Positions 49,288 to 59,893 of a stretch of DNA of 64,000 nucleotides are shown piece by piece. A program made the translations under genes and the position numbers. Each line of letters opens with the position of its first letter. Within the stretch, counting starts at the first letter, position 1. The DNA lies in contig CH001318.1 in NCBI GenBank assembly GCA_000149265.1, forward strand, positions 472,211-536,210, written 5' to 3'. Under the pieces are notes generated by a model. That model was given only the letters and a program-made list of their open reading frames with translations. It was not told the DNA's origin and did not search any database. This DNA comes from Ciona savignyi. Taxonomy: Eukaryota > Chordata > Ascidiacea > Phlebobranchia > Cionidae.

Positions 49288-52200
49288 TTAGTTTAGAAAC
49301 GCAGGGTTCGTCTTGCCGCCTGCTAACGTTTCAGAGGAAAATACTTCGTCGTCAGATTTAGTGAGCTCGGTTTCCGTCGTTCCCGCTGCTGCTGGCTTTT
49401 CCGGAATACTATGGCCACTCTGAAGTTTCAGGTCGTCCGGCGACACTGGGGCGGACGACATTATTGCGCTGCTTCCAGGCGAAATCACGCTGCCAGTCGA
49501 CATTAAATCGCCGCCTAACCTGGAAGGCCTGCCTCGCTCTGTACCGCCTACTACCGGCCGTTTGTCGTCAGACCGAGACGAGCGAGATAAGCGCTCTCTC
49601 ACTTTATCGATCGTATGGAGGGAAATCTTACGGAATCTCTCAAACGCGTCAGGGCGCACAGGCGAGATGACGGGTTTCTCCGTCTCTAAATTTCCTTCTT
49701 CGCCCGAGGAAAAGTATTTGTAAATGGCGACCAGGAGAAGACCTTCGACGAGCTGGAAGACCGAGTACAGTAGCGGGAATACAAAGAAGCTACCAATCAA
49801 GTGATTGGGAAAAGCAACTTTCAAAATCGCACAGCCGAGCTGTCCGTTTTGGCAACCGGTCTCTATCGCCACCGTGCGCCTAGTCTGAGGATTTTGCCGA
49901 GCAGCGAACGAGAGTAAAAAGCCAAGTCCAAACCTGCAGATTAGTTAAAGGTTAAGTGGATTGTACAGTGGTCAACTAAGTGGTTTATACTACAGACAAC
50001 ATCCGAAAACTGGCTAAGTAAGAGATCCTGGTTCAAAGCTAGGCTCGGTAATCATTTTTAAAAATAATAAAACAGAGAATTTATCGCTTTTTGGGTGTGG
50101 TGAAAAAAAATAATCAAATTTTATTTATTTAGCAAAGTCACAGGCAAAGCATAACAAATGTGATATGATTAAAAATACACTACATCGGTTTAGTTTAGTG
50201 ATGAGTCAGTCAGATTACAAGCGAACATACAGTAAAACACTGACACTCATGAAAATCAACACCTGTATTTTAGGCAGTGTTTTCTTTTGCATGTGTAGGA
50301 ATCGGATAGGATAGGATATTTATATTTATCCCCGTGAATGGGAAAACCAAGGGGGTTAACACACGGGCAATCGTCAGATCACCTCACGCCCACTGTTGGG
50401 TTGTCGGAGCTATTGCATTATGTTGTATAATTTAGACTTTTATTTAATTTGGTAGAACCCATTAATCCGCTGGGTTCAGGAAATGTCCGTTCAGTGCTTT
50501 TTTCAAGGACACAACCGACTAGCTAGCGACCCACTTCGTATCTGCAACCTTTCGGCTGAAAGCCGCCGCACTAAACCACCATACTAACCGGTCGGGTTGG
50601 TTCGATAACAGGCCTTGCTACTTTTCTACGCAAGTGTATCCTTAGTCAAGGCACTTAACCGAGCTTGGGCAAGCCGATTTGGCGCGATTTAAGATAACCC
50701 CACAATTGCCATGTCATTACTTTCAATTTATCGCACAAAAATGAGTATCCTATCCCATTCGGATGGTAAATAGGGACCACTTACCCAATCATGGGCATAA
50801 AGACACATATCAGCCAAAGCTCGTTGGGCATAAGACGAAGCAGGGAGTCCCGATACAGAAGTCCAGACAACACAGCTAAGCAGATGATGGTAATACAAAG
50901 CAAGATCTTGCAGACCTATTGGGAAAAATATGTTATCTCATTTTTGGCTGAAATGACCCGCCCCACTGAAGTTAATGACGATATACCTGGATAGGATATT
51001 CATGTTTTATTTTCGTTGATGTAAAAACTTTTTTTATGATCGTCAGATTACCACGCGCCCACTGTCGGGTTATCGGAGCTATTGCAGTGTGTTGAGTACG
51101 ACTGAGTCGTTCTTTTAATTTAAAATAAATCTACCAATAATCTTAGGTTAGGAAATGTTCGCCAAGTGCCTTGCCGAAGGACACAGTCAAAAAGCTGTGT
51201 TATATGTTATGTTATAGTTTTTGGTCCATCAATGAAACCACTGGATTCAGATAAAGTCCGCTTAAGTGTCAAAACCAAGACCAGGAGACATAAAAGCTAA
51301 CGGCGAGTTTCGATCGTTTAGCCGAATGGTTAACGCGACCGATACACATACCGACTTACATACAAAAAATGATCTTAGCAACGAACCCGTTATGGGATTA
51401 AAACTAAGCTCGTAAAAAAAACAAAAAAACGGCGCGTTTCGAGCCCGCCATATTTCGGCTGTTATTAAAACGTGTCGGACTTACCAGTATTATCTTCGGA
51501 GCAACGTTCGGAAACCTCCAGTTGATGAGTACTCCAAGGAAGACGGGAATCATCATGAGAACAAGGGAGAGGATGACCGACGTATATGGGATGAGAGTGG
51601 AGTAGTCCGTACCCTCCGGCATCCATTGGGATCCGTAGATGAAGAGGTTCAACGGAATGAACGCGAACGCCAGGATCGAGGAACATGACGTCATCAACAT
51701 ACTGCGTGACGTAATTTAAAAAGATGATCTCATAGAAAAAGAATCTGCACGTGACGTCATCAACATACTGCGTGACGTAATTTAACCATATGACGTCAGA
51801 GAAAAAGAATCCGCACGTGACGTCATCAACATATTGGTAATGTAATTTAAAAAAATAAAAACGATTAAAAAAAATAAATAAAAACGAACGGCAAACAGGC
51901 GTTTGAGGTCAAAGTCGGCTTTAGATATCCTATAACTGAGATAAAAGCAAAATAATCGGCTACATAACGTAGTTATACTGGAAAGTGGATTGTACTGCAT
52001 TTAAAACCCCGCTGCCAGCTTAAAAGTTGCGTGTATCATTGTTTTTGATTTAAAAGTCTAGAGTTAAAATTATAGCCGTAACAACCTTAAAATGTTACAA
52101 AAAATGGGTTTACTTAATCCTCTATACCAAAAATTGTTATTGCTTTTAAATATGCCCGAACCTAGTACAAATATGAGGTTAAGCCCGGTCCACACTTAGG

Positions 52201-53690
52201 CTGTTGAAGGTGTGCTTTGGCTTAATTTTATTTGTGTACCATTGCGCCAAGAAATCCACCTAGGTAATCCTGTAATATTTGTACGCCTGTGAGAGTTTAT
52301 CATACTTCAGCACGCCTGAAATGGATAGAAGATCTTCCACTTACACCATTTATGCTTTGGCTTTAATTGTTACCACGTTGGCATGTTTCGCCACAGGTGT
52401 GAAAATGAACTTTAGTGTAGACACTTTTTGCTTTAAAGTTATGCCCAAGCACACATTGCTAAGCTTCAATGATAGACACGGCTCTATGGTCAAATGTAAA
52501 CACTTTGGCAAAAAATGGATTGCAGGGATTTTTAAAAGAATGTGAATGAAACAATGTTGAAATTTAACTACTTATTGAATTTGTAATACAATAAAAGCAC
52601 AAAAATTGGCACGGCTTTTACCAGTCATGCCTCGTGTGTTGTTGTTTACTGCTAGTTGATAGAGCTCGTGTGTTTACTGTATTGGCTACGTCATACCGAC
52701 GATTGTCTGGCGGTGAGCGATTCAGCTTTAAATGTCCGACACAATGGTAACTGGATTATTACCTAATTAGTAGGTCATCAAATCAGGACACAATCGCTAA
52801 CAAAATAACAAAATGTACACAACTGAAACGTAAATATATGATTGTAGATTACACTTACCTTAATGCTAAATCACCGTCAATTAAATAAGCAAGGATGTTG
52901 GAAAGCGTGCCTCCCGGTACACTTGCAGTTACAAGCATCACCACAGCCGCTACCTTATGCAAGCGTAAAGCTCGGGCGAGCCCGAATACTATAAGAGGCA
53001 TGATGATGAATTGACAAACGCCAGCTATGCCAACTCCAATAGGCCGTTTGATGTGGACTTTCAGCACCTCAAGGTCAACGGCACAACCTGTCAAGAACAG
53101 AAGCTGATTATTAAAGATAAATGAGGCAGTCCTAAATAAAGAAGGGGAATAAACTTCAACTGTAATATCAATGTCCGATAAACCACCTTTCTATTTTTAA
53201 ATGTGCACTTATTCGTTATATCTTATGTTAGGTTGGTCTACAAAAATTAAATCCAAATGACATTTGGCTGGTAAAAAACTTAAAAACATGGTCCATAACC
53301 TAAATGTATATTACACATATGATTATACACTTGGATAGGAAAGGATATAATAAAAGATTAATTAGAAAGCCATGATATAAACGTCACTATAGAGTACGGT
53401 TTGGTTCGACATCGGGTCTTACCTAAACCCAGCATAACTTCGACCATTATGCAAATTGAAAACCATTTGATTGCGGCGTCCATCGCCAATTTCGCTGGAT
53501 CATGGGAAAAATCCATAATCGGTATTCCATCATCGGAAGCATTGGTTACTATATTCAGACCAGTTCCATTCAATTCGGTCAGTTGGAAACTTGTATTTAA
53601 AATTTCGTTGGATTCAGAAAGAAGTACATCCGAAACGTTAGCTTGTATTGGTTGCATTCTCACCAGAACTGAGGCGTTAGCATGGTGCAT
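49288..53690 (-). CDS. slc10a: SLC10-family sodium/bile acid cotransporter-like protein
   Basis: Five exons join in phase to 496 aa: 53690-53423, 53087-52859, 51701-51485, 50915-50785 and 49933-49288. SLC10 carriers move bile acids, steroid sulfates or related anions across the plasma membrane with Na+. The first 60 residues form a likely extracellular tail with five N-glycosylation sequons (Asn5, 18, 32, 41, 50). Family motifs follow: MLGLGCAVDLEVLKVHIKRP, CQFIIMPLIVF, VPGGTLSNILAYLIDGDLAL and, in exon 5, VAIETGCQNGQLG, where Glu and Gln correspond to Na+-site Glu261/Gln264 of ASBT. After the final helix (FPLLYSVFQLVEGLLLVAIY) a Ser/Arg/acidic cytoplasmic tail of about 140 residues is longer than in ASBT or NTCP. 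ATG 53690 is the first after an in-frame stop. A1/A2/A6-type grouping is likely; the substrate is unknown. Confidence 0.95.
50309..50608 (-). mobile_element. SINE-A, near full length, in SLC10A intron 4
   Basis: On the minus strand it runs from the head CGGTTAGTATGGTGGTTTAG through CGTCGGGTTG-type blocks to ACGGGGATAAATATAAATAT. It is on the same strand as the gene. Confidence 0.85.
50990..51190 (-). mobile_element. SINE-A, 3' two-thirds, in SLC10A intron 3
   Basis: GGATAGGATATTCATGTTTT, ACGCGCCCACTGTCGGGTTA and CAAGTGCCTTGCCGAAGGAC (plus-strand readings) are present. The tRNA-like head is missing. Confidence 0.75.
51310..51425 (+). mobile_element. SINE-B in SLC10A intron 3
   Basis: GATCGTTTAGCCGAATGGTT, GCGACCGATACACATACCGA and a decayed B-box with A-rich tail are present. 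It is antisense to the gene and ends about 60 bases from exon 3. Confidence 0.7.
51686..51850. repeat. 66-bp tandem repeat containing the exon 3 acceptor, with TGACGTCA palindromes
   Basis: Units start with TGACGTCATCAACATA at 51686, 51752 and 51818, exactly 66 bases apart. The first unit holds the true acceptor and first codons of SLC10A exon 3. The second keeps an intact copy of both. The third has lost the acceptor AG. An additional TGACGTCA lies at 51791. Confidence 0.9.
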
Positions 53691-55007
53691 ATCAACGTTA
53701 CAGCACCTAAGTTTCTCTAACTACTGCTTACCAATGATTGGACTGTCATAAGATACATAAATAATGGTTAAATCTGGACAACTTGTCTTTTACTAGGTAA
53801 TGGACTACGACTAAAAGTAAAGAGGGCCTTTTCACAACAAAGACGCGATTGTACTACACAACTGAAAAAATAAGTTTGGACGTAGACCTGCTTAACGCAA
53901 AGCCTTATCTAATTCACATACATCTCTATAGCAGTCTGTGTACCTACGGTCTAACTATACAGTAGCGGAAGACAAAATTACTTTAACCTCGATTCGGATG
54001 TTCGCTTTTCCGTATTGTGATAGACTACGCAACTACAAACTGAAAAAAAGCATTTAGAATTCTAATTTTCCCTATAAGACTACTTACTTACTGTTTTAGT
54101 CAACTACTTCTTGTATAAATATAACTGCATTAATTTGTTAAGTTACCAAGTCAGTTAAAGTTAACTTTGTTTTTATTCATGATTACAACAAAGAATAACA
54201 CGAGAGCCTGTGACGTAATGTCGGCGGCCGGTGATACGTAATCAGTTTACAAACTTCAGTTCTGCACGCTACTGATGGACTACTTTGTTGATTTAATCTA
54301 CTGCGCTTTGTTTATAGTAAGTCGGACAGCTCAGGAAATTGGCACCAACTACTCCTAACTTATTCAATCAAAGTGGTAAAGAGTATTACACTAACTGCTG
54401 GGATCTCGGGCGTCAAAAATCTTACCTCGACACCTTTAATTCGGCGCCAAATTCTTTGCAGTTGCTAGCAGCCTGTAAACTGTACATTTTCGACAACACA
54501 GTCGACTGGAAATTACAATAATAATCGCAAACCAATCGACATGTTCTTGTGCTATAGTGAAGTGCTGTCAAGCACTGTACTGTGGGATCGATATGCTTAA
54601 GCCAGACACATATCAACGATCTGTTACGTCCCTAATTGCAATTCCCTTCATAAAAAGCGCCAATTAGCGGTATGCCCGATCACTGATTTTAGTTTAACCA
54701 TCAGCTTCTCAAAGCAGACAATTATGAGGCTGTAAACGAATATTGTACTATTATTAGGCTATTTGAAACAGAGTGTCGTCTTAAAGGCATGTGGCTTGTG
54801 AGATAAACCAGGCGTTAAATTAATAAGGGATATGGGATGGGTTGAAACTTAACTATAGTTAATTATTCTCAATTCCCCGTATTTATGAGAATATTTCGTA
54901 TATTGACATAAAATGGTCAATTACTCCTGGTATATTGACATAAAATGGTCATTTATCTAAACAGGTCAGTCACCAATTAAAGCTTAAACAGAGAGTATCG
55001 GTAATTA

Positions 55008-55292
55008 TATGATAGGATATTCGTGTTTATCCCCGTAAATGGGAAAATCAAGGGGGTTAACACACAGGCAATCGTCAAATCACCTCGCGCCCACCGTCGG
55101 GTTGCCGGAGCTATTGCAGTGTGTTGTGTATAATAGACATGTTCCTTCAATTTAGTAGAACCCATTAATCCGCTGGGTTCAGGCAATGTCTAATAAGTGT
55201 CTCGCCTAAGAACACAACCGACTAGTTAGCGACCAGTTTTGAACCTACAATCCTGAAAGGCGACGCACTAAACCACCAGACTACCGGTTAGG
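55008..55292 (-). mobile_element. SINE-A, near full length
   Basis: On the plus strand it reads GATAGGATATTCGTGTTTAT, TCGCGCCCACCGTCGGGTTG, AATCCGCTGGGTTCAGGCAA and CACTAAACCACCAGACTACC, so the element is on the minus strand with its tRNA-like head at the right. Confidence 0.85.
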
Positions 55293-55834
55293 ACTATAAG
55301 AGTAAACTTTCTGCTGGGACGATTTTATAAATAAAATAACGTTTTTGCTAGATCTTTCAGTCAGCTTTCTGTGTGAACCATGTGGGAATGAGAAAATATG
55401 CAAAAAAGAATTTCAACGATATTGGGAATGGTTAACTAAGAACAATAATACAATTATATATCTAGCATATTTTTAAAAACATGGAAGTTACCAATACCAT
55501 AAAAAACCTTTGCTCGTGATCATTTTAACAGATGCGGTGGCCTAATCATAAAATGCAGTACATGGGCAGTTCCTGTCATTGCTTGGGCGCAGTAATTTCT
55601 AAAAGTGCTAAAGTTCTTTGTAGTCTGAGTTATTGCACTAGTCTCGGGGTAATTGGACACGCTTTTTTGGCACCTTGACACGTATTTTTTGGCACCTATA
55701 CACATGCCAAAATCGGTCAGCATTTCCACTCTTAACAATTGGCCCTTTTTTACACTTTTCCTGATTGTGATATTTCCCTTTCTTTTTTGGAAAAATTAAA
55801 AGTCGAGACAAACTATGGGCTTTTCGGTTCCATG

Positions 55835-56085
55835 ACAACTGAACCCCTTACAACTGAACCCTTACAACTGAACCCTTTACAACTGAACCCCTACAATTAA
55901 GCCCCTTACAACTGAAATCCTTTTAACTGAACCCCTTTAAACTGAACCCATTTCAATTGAACCTCTTTACAACTGAACCCCCTTTTCAGTTAAAAGCCTT
56001 CGGTTAAAAGGGGTTCAGTTGTAAAGGGGTTCAGTTGTAGGGGCTCAGTTGTAAGGGGTTCAGTTGTAAGGGGTTCAGTTGACTG
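55835..56085. repeat. two opposed tandem arrays forming a large inverted repeat
   Basis: The left arm (about 55835-55982) has roughly ten units of CAACTGAACCCCTTA with period near 16. The right arm (about 55985-56085) has roughly six units of the reverse complement (GGGGTTCAGTTGTAA). The flanks also mirror each other: CATGACAACTG on the left and CAGTTGACTGG on the right. No frame uses it. Confidence 0.9.
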
Positions 56086-56512
56086 GTCACCGGGCTTTTC
56101 AGTTGGGATTTATGAAAGTTTCAAGCTGATTCGATAACGCGTTCTACATAATAACCTGAGGAGTAGATGGAGAAAACTTTGCAGTCTCTAAATCTGATGG
56201 TTTGTCTATCCCGGTCAAGCAACTAGTCACCTTTCTCCGGGATACTGTCAGACTTGACCGCTAACCCCCGAGTATTGGAATAACGGGCTTTTATGGCCAA
56301 CACTCCTGATCCCGAAACTGCCGTGGTATCACATACAACCATGTAAAGGCTGTATTATCCATTACCAAGTGGATTACTGTTAGACTTAAGGAAATGTCTT
56401 TATTTTTAAAACTAATAAAACGAATGGCATGGGTTTCAACATAATTAAAGAAAGAGAAAGAACGTCGACAGAGGCTTTAAACAATACAGTTCGAAGGAAA
56501 CCTTATTTTCTT

Positions 56513-59198
56513 TTACTTCTCGTGTTTTCGTCTTACATGTGTGGTGAGTTGGTCTAATGTGTAAAAATCTAATTTGCACGCAAGGCAAGCGTATTGCCTT
56601 GGCTCCAACATATACTGCAAATCAGTTTCAGGCTCATTGCAATGTTCGGTGTGTTGCTTGTACTCCTGCGCCAATCGAAACCAAGTCCCGCAGTTTGCAC
56701 ATACCTGGTACCTCACCTATATATATATACAGCAATGCTTGTTTAAAATGCCTTATAGGAATTCAACCCACATGAACTTTAATTAACACAAGTTTTAATC
56801 AACACGAGTATCAACCCACACGAGTATCAACTCACACAAGTTTCAACCCACACTAGTTTCAACCAACACTAGTTTCAACCTACACGAGTTTTAACCCACA
56901 CCATATTATGTACATGCTTCTTAAATTTATTTACCTTTGGTTGGGCTACAGTGGTACCCTCGTGCATAGTTTTCTGTACATTCGCATTTTCCTTTTTTGC
57001 AGGGAGGTTATACCCGTTCTGGCGTGGGTAGCAAATGTAAAATAATAAACAAAAGTTCCAAAATTTAGAGTTAATTTTGGTAATTTTTACCTCTGACAGT
57101 ACCTCAGCTCTTTCAGGTATATTGTCGATAGTTTGATTAATTTCCAACTGTATTTGTGCAATATAATGGACATTCATGTGCTTTCGAAGCGAACTTTTCC
57201 ACTTGTAATACCGTCCGCACCACTCACACGAATGGTCCTTTAACTTATGCTGGAAATAGGACAAGATAGGGAAATCATGTCTATTCCCGGGAATGGGAAC
57301 ACAGACGGGGTTATCATACCGGCAATCGTTGGAATAACTCGCGCCAAAAAAAGAGAATAGTGTAAAAAAATCACCGTGTTGTATATGCGAGATGTTGTTA
57401 CAGTTTTTACCCATTTTATTACTGGGCTTGCCCAAGGAGACATGTTATTAGCTCTAGCGGTTGCTTTGAAAACCAAAACGTGGTCACTGGGTTAAAACCA
57501 CAATTGACGCAAAACATAAAAATGGCAACCGATTTTACAATTTTCCGATAATTAAAATATAAAATATCGTTTATATAGAATGAAGTAGCAACGTAAACCC
57601 ATTATTACTTAATATCTTTGATTTTACAAAAAAGTAACGAATTTACTTCGAAACGTATTAATGATACACCTTTTTTTAATAAGCCAGTAGAGGTTAGCCT
57701 AGGCTACATCCCATACAAATCGACTTAAACGTCTCACCTTTTGAACGTGTTGTTTTAGTAAATCGGCCGATATAAACGTGTCAGCACATATTGTACACTC
57801 AAAGGAATACTGCGTTTGAGTGTGGCATACTTGTATGTGGGTTTCCAGCTGTCGCATTGTGTAGAAATATGCTGTGCACTCGGAGCAGTGCAACTTGTAC
57901 TTCGAAGGTTTTCCTGTGGTAAGATGTCTCTTTTTACCGAGCAGAGTATCGAACCCATGATGGGATCGTATCGAGGAGCGTTTTATGTATAGTGGTCGGT
58001 ATATGTATCACTAGCGTTAACCATTCGGCGACACGAACGTACGTTAGATAGCTTCATGTCATGCATAAAGTATGTAGTAATATTAAGATTTCTATGCCAT
58101 GATTGCTAGATAAGCTTAAGGCACATCTGTTTTAGTCTCTTTCTATAACCATCACGACACCTAAATACAATAAAGGCATTTTTATCGCTCTTGTGTTAAA
58201 TATTAAAAGGGCCACAGACATTTGAATTCCATTCAAAAAATATTTTGATCAACATTGGCGGTTTACTTTGTCCAACCGGTTAGTCTGGTGGTTAAATGCG
58301 ACGCCTTCAACCGAAAAGTTGCACACTCGAAACTTGTCGCTAGCTAGTCAGTTGTGTCCTTGGACAAGACACTTAACGAACATTGCCCTATAACCCAGCG
58401 GATTAATGGGTTCCACTAAAACTAAAGGACCGTGTGAATCATACAACTTACTGCAATAGCTCTGGTAACCCGACGGTGGGCGCGAGGTGACCTGACCAGC
58501 GCCCGTGTGTTCACGCCCTTGGTTTTTCTATTCACGGGAATAAATATGAATATCCTATCCTACTTATACCCAATAGTTTACGCGTATGCAGTATCTCTTG
58601 TGTTTAAAAAATGTGACTTACGTTTAGGCCTGGATATCGTAGTTTTCGGTATGTGCGTATTAATACTGTGATGCAACATTACTGCGTCCATTGTATTACT
58701 GCTGGCAAACTGTAGAGTTCGTATAGGGCAGGATACAGAACTGCTAACACTGTAATCTTCTGGTATCACAGAATTGAATGGTATTTCTTGGTAACTGGTA
58801 TGCTGCTGGGTTGAAAATGTGCCCTGCGCATTTAATAATGTCATAGATAACTGGGTTAATTTGTTAGATTTGTTTGGTCGCTGTATACGATATGGTTTTC
58901 GGACAAATTTAAAAACTGATTAGCAACCGGTGCTCAAAATATAACAAACAAAAAACATCTTCTACTCAATAAATCTGCATTACAATAATTCTAGAGCGTA
59001 ACAAACAACTGTAAGTAAGTCAGAACTATAAAAAAAACTTACAGGTTGATAAAATGCAGTCTGCTTTTCTGGATATTTTTGCAGCATACAGTCAAAGGTA
59101 AAACTGTTCAGGTTATCAGCCCCGTGTATGAAATCAGACGAACGTCCAATTGACATTTGCGTAGTCATAACTTCATTTTCCCTTCGGCTGTCAGACAT
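56513..59198 (-). CDS. C2H2 zinc-finger protein (five fingers)
   Basis: Six exons join in phase to 335 aa: 59198-59043, 58850-58622, 57913-57738, 57249-57091, 57018-56935 and 56716-56513. The first 128 residues lack domains and are Ser/Thr-rich. A basic SRPKRKPSKYK patch precedes the fingers. Finger 1 is CSECTAYFY..H..CH; finger 2 is CTICADTF...QHVQKH, with its last His coming from the next exon; finger 3 is CEWCGRYYKWKSSLRKHMNVH. After a linker, finger 4 is CANCGTWF...HTEHC, a C2HC variant, and finger 5 is CLACKLDFYTLDQLTTHVRRKH, next to the C-terminus. Such proteins usually bind nucleic acid in the nucleus; target unknown. Completion of finger 2 across the splice join supports the model. 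A minus-strand AATAAA lies near 56404. I cannot name an orthologue. Confidence 0.85.
56764..56903. repeat. 17-bp tandem repeat in zinc-finger intron 5
   Basis: About eight drifting units of CAACCCACACGAGTTT. The array fills most of the intron between exons 5 and 6, ending about 30 bases from the exon 5 donor. Confidence 0.85.
57252..57345 (-). mobile_element. SINE-A 3' fragment in zinc-finger intron
   Basis: GACAAGATAGGGAAATCATG, TTCCCGGGAATGGGAACACA and GGGGTTATCATACCGGCAAT on plus match the tail region. Its end touches the acceptor of exon 57249-57091. Confidence 0.6.
57935..58045 (-). mobile_element. SINE-B upstream of zinc-finger exon 3
   Basis: On the minus strand: GTCGCCGAATGGTTAACGCT, GATACATATACCGACC, CATCATGGGTTCGATACTC and a CGGTAAAAAGA tail. 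The tail lies about 20 bases from the acceptor of exon 57913-57738, in the same orientation as the gene. Confidence 0.8.
58270..58562 (+). mobile_element. SINE-A, full length (best head)
   Basis: It starts ACTTTGTCCAACCGGTTAGT with tRNA-like CTGGTGGTTAAATGCGACGC and CACTCGAAACTTGTCGC (B-box-like), then CTAGCTAGTCAGTTGTGTCC, CCCGACGGTGGGCGCGAGGT, and ends ATATGAATATCCTATCCTAC. About 290 bp; the composite head-body-tail layout is that of a tRNA-derived SINE. Antisense within zinc-finger intron 2. Confidence 0.85.
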
Positions 59199-59405
59199 TT
59201 TTCCTTCCTGGCATACAAACTACTGACTTCTGAATAAAATTACAATACATTTTCGCAAATGTGGCAGCCTTTGTCGCGTCTATATTACGTCATAGTAAAA
59301 GTTTTTGTCTAGTTTACATTGACGTAATAATGTCGTTCGAAATGGCGGGAAAACATTTGCTATTTTTGATGTTTGCCATATTTGAAAATTAAATACTGCC
59401 TATAC

Positions 59406-59893
59406 CAGGGGTTGCCAACCTTTAAATTTGTGCTTAACGGGCCATTTTAATCTACAGTAGAACCTCGCTTACCTGACCACCTATTTTAGCACATGTGGTC
59501 ACCTAAGCGAAGTCAAATTTGAAGTTTTGGACCAAAATATGGCGGTCCTAATCTGGAAACCGGGGTGGTCGCGTTATTGAAATAGAATGCAATGCATTAC
59601 CATAGTAAATTATTTGGGACCCCACTAAAGTGTTCTTGGTAGTGAGGTGGTCGTGTTATCGAGGTGGTCTCCAAGCGGGGTTCCACTGTATATTTCTTAA
59701 AATAAAAATAAATGGGAGTCGCAAAACTAATATTATTTTCGCAATATAAGCAAAAACACTGTGTGAGATAAAGAGGGGTTTTCTGTTTGTTTCACTTTGC
59801 ATATCCTGTTTAAGTAAGTAATTACTACAGGAGCAATAAAAATAATAAGAGCCTCATCGGAAGAATGAAAGAGTCACAGGTTGCAGAACCCTG
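59406..59893. mobile_element. hAT-like MITE interrupted by a pogo-like MITE
   Basis: The ends CAGGGGTTGCCAACCTTT and AGGTTGCAGAACCCTG are inverted repeats. Flanks GCCTATAC (59398-59405) and GCCTATAA (59894-59901) agree at seven of eight bases, as expected for a hAT duplication with one later change. Without the 234-bp insertion the element would be about 250 bp. Confidence 0.8.
59455..59688. mobile_element. pogo-like MITE nested in hAT-like MITE
   Basis: CAGTAGAACCTCGCTTA and AAGCGGGGTTCCACTG are flanked by TA on both sides (59453-59454, 59689-59690). The interior (CCGGGGTGGTCGCGTTATTG, AATGCAATGCATTACCATAG) matches the inverse of the left part of the 25497 element. Confidence 0.9.

Larger units (their letters stand above)
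53691..56512. other. intergenic region upstream of SLC10A and downstream of the zinc-finger gene
   Basis: It contains a SINE-A copy (55008-55292), the inverted tandem array (55835-56085) and a minus-strand poly(A) signal near 56399-56404 for the zinc-finger gene. The 53.7-55.0 kb part should hold the SLC10A promoter; I see no repeat or coding exon there. Confidence 0.55.

Noticed and set aside
52279-52545. 88-codon plus-strand frame with a hydrophobic stretch in SLC10A intron 2
   Set aside because: Antisense within an intron, no family motif, no splice or poly(A) support; could be part of an unrecognised repeat.
55835-56903. CRISPR-like arrays
   Set aside because: Units of 16-17 bp are directly adjacent without unique spacers, and the genome is eukaryotic; these are minisatellites.
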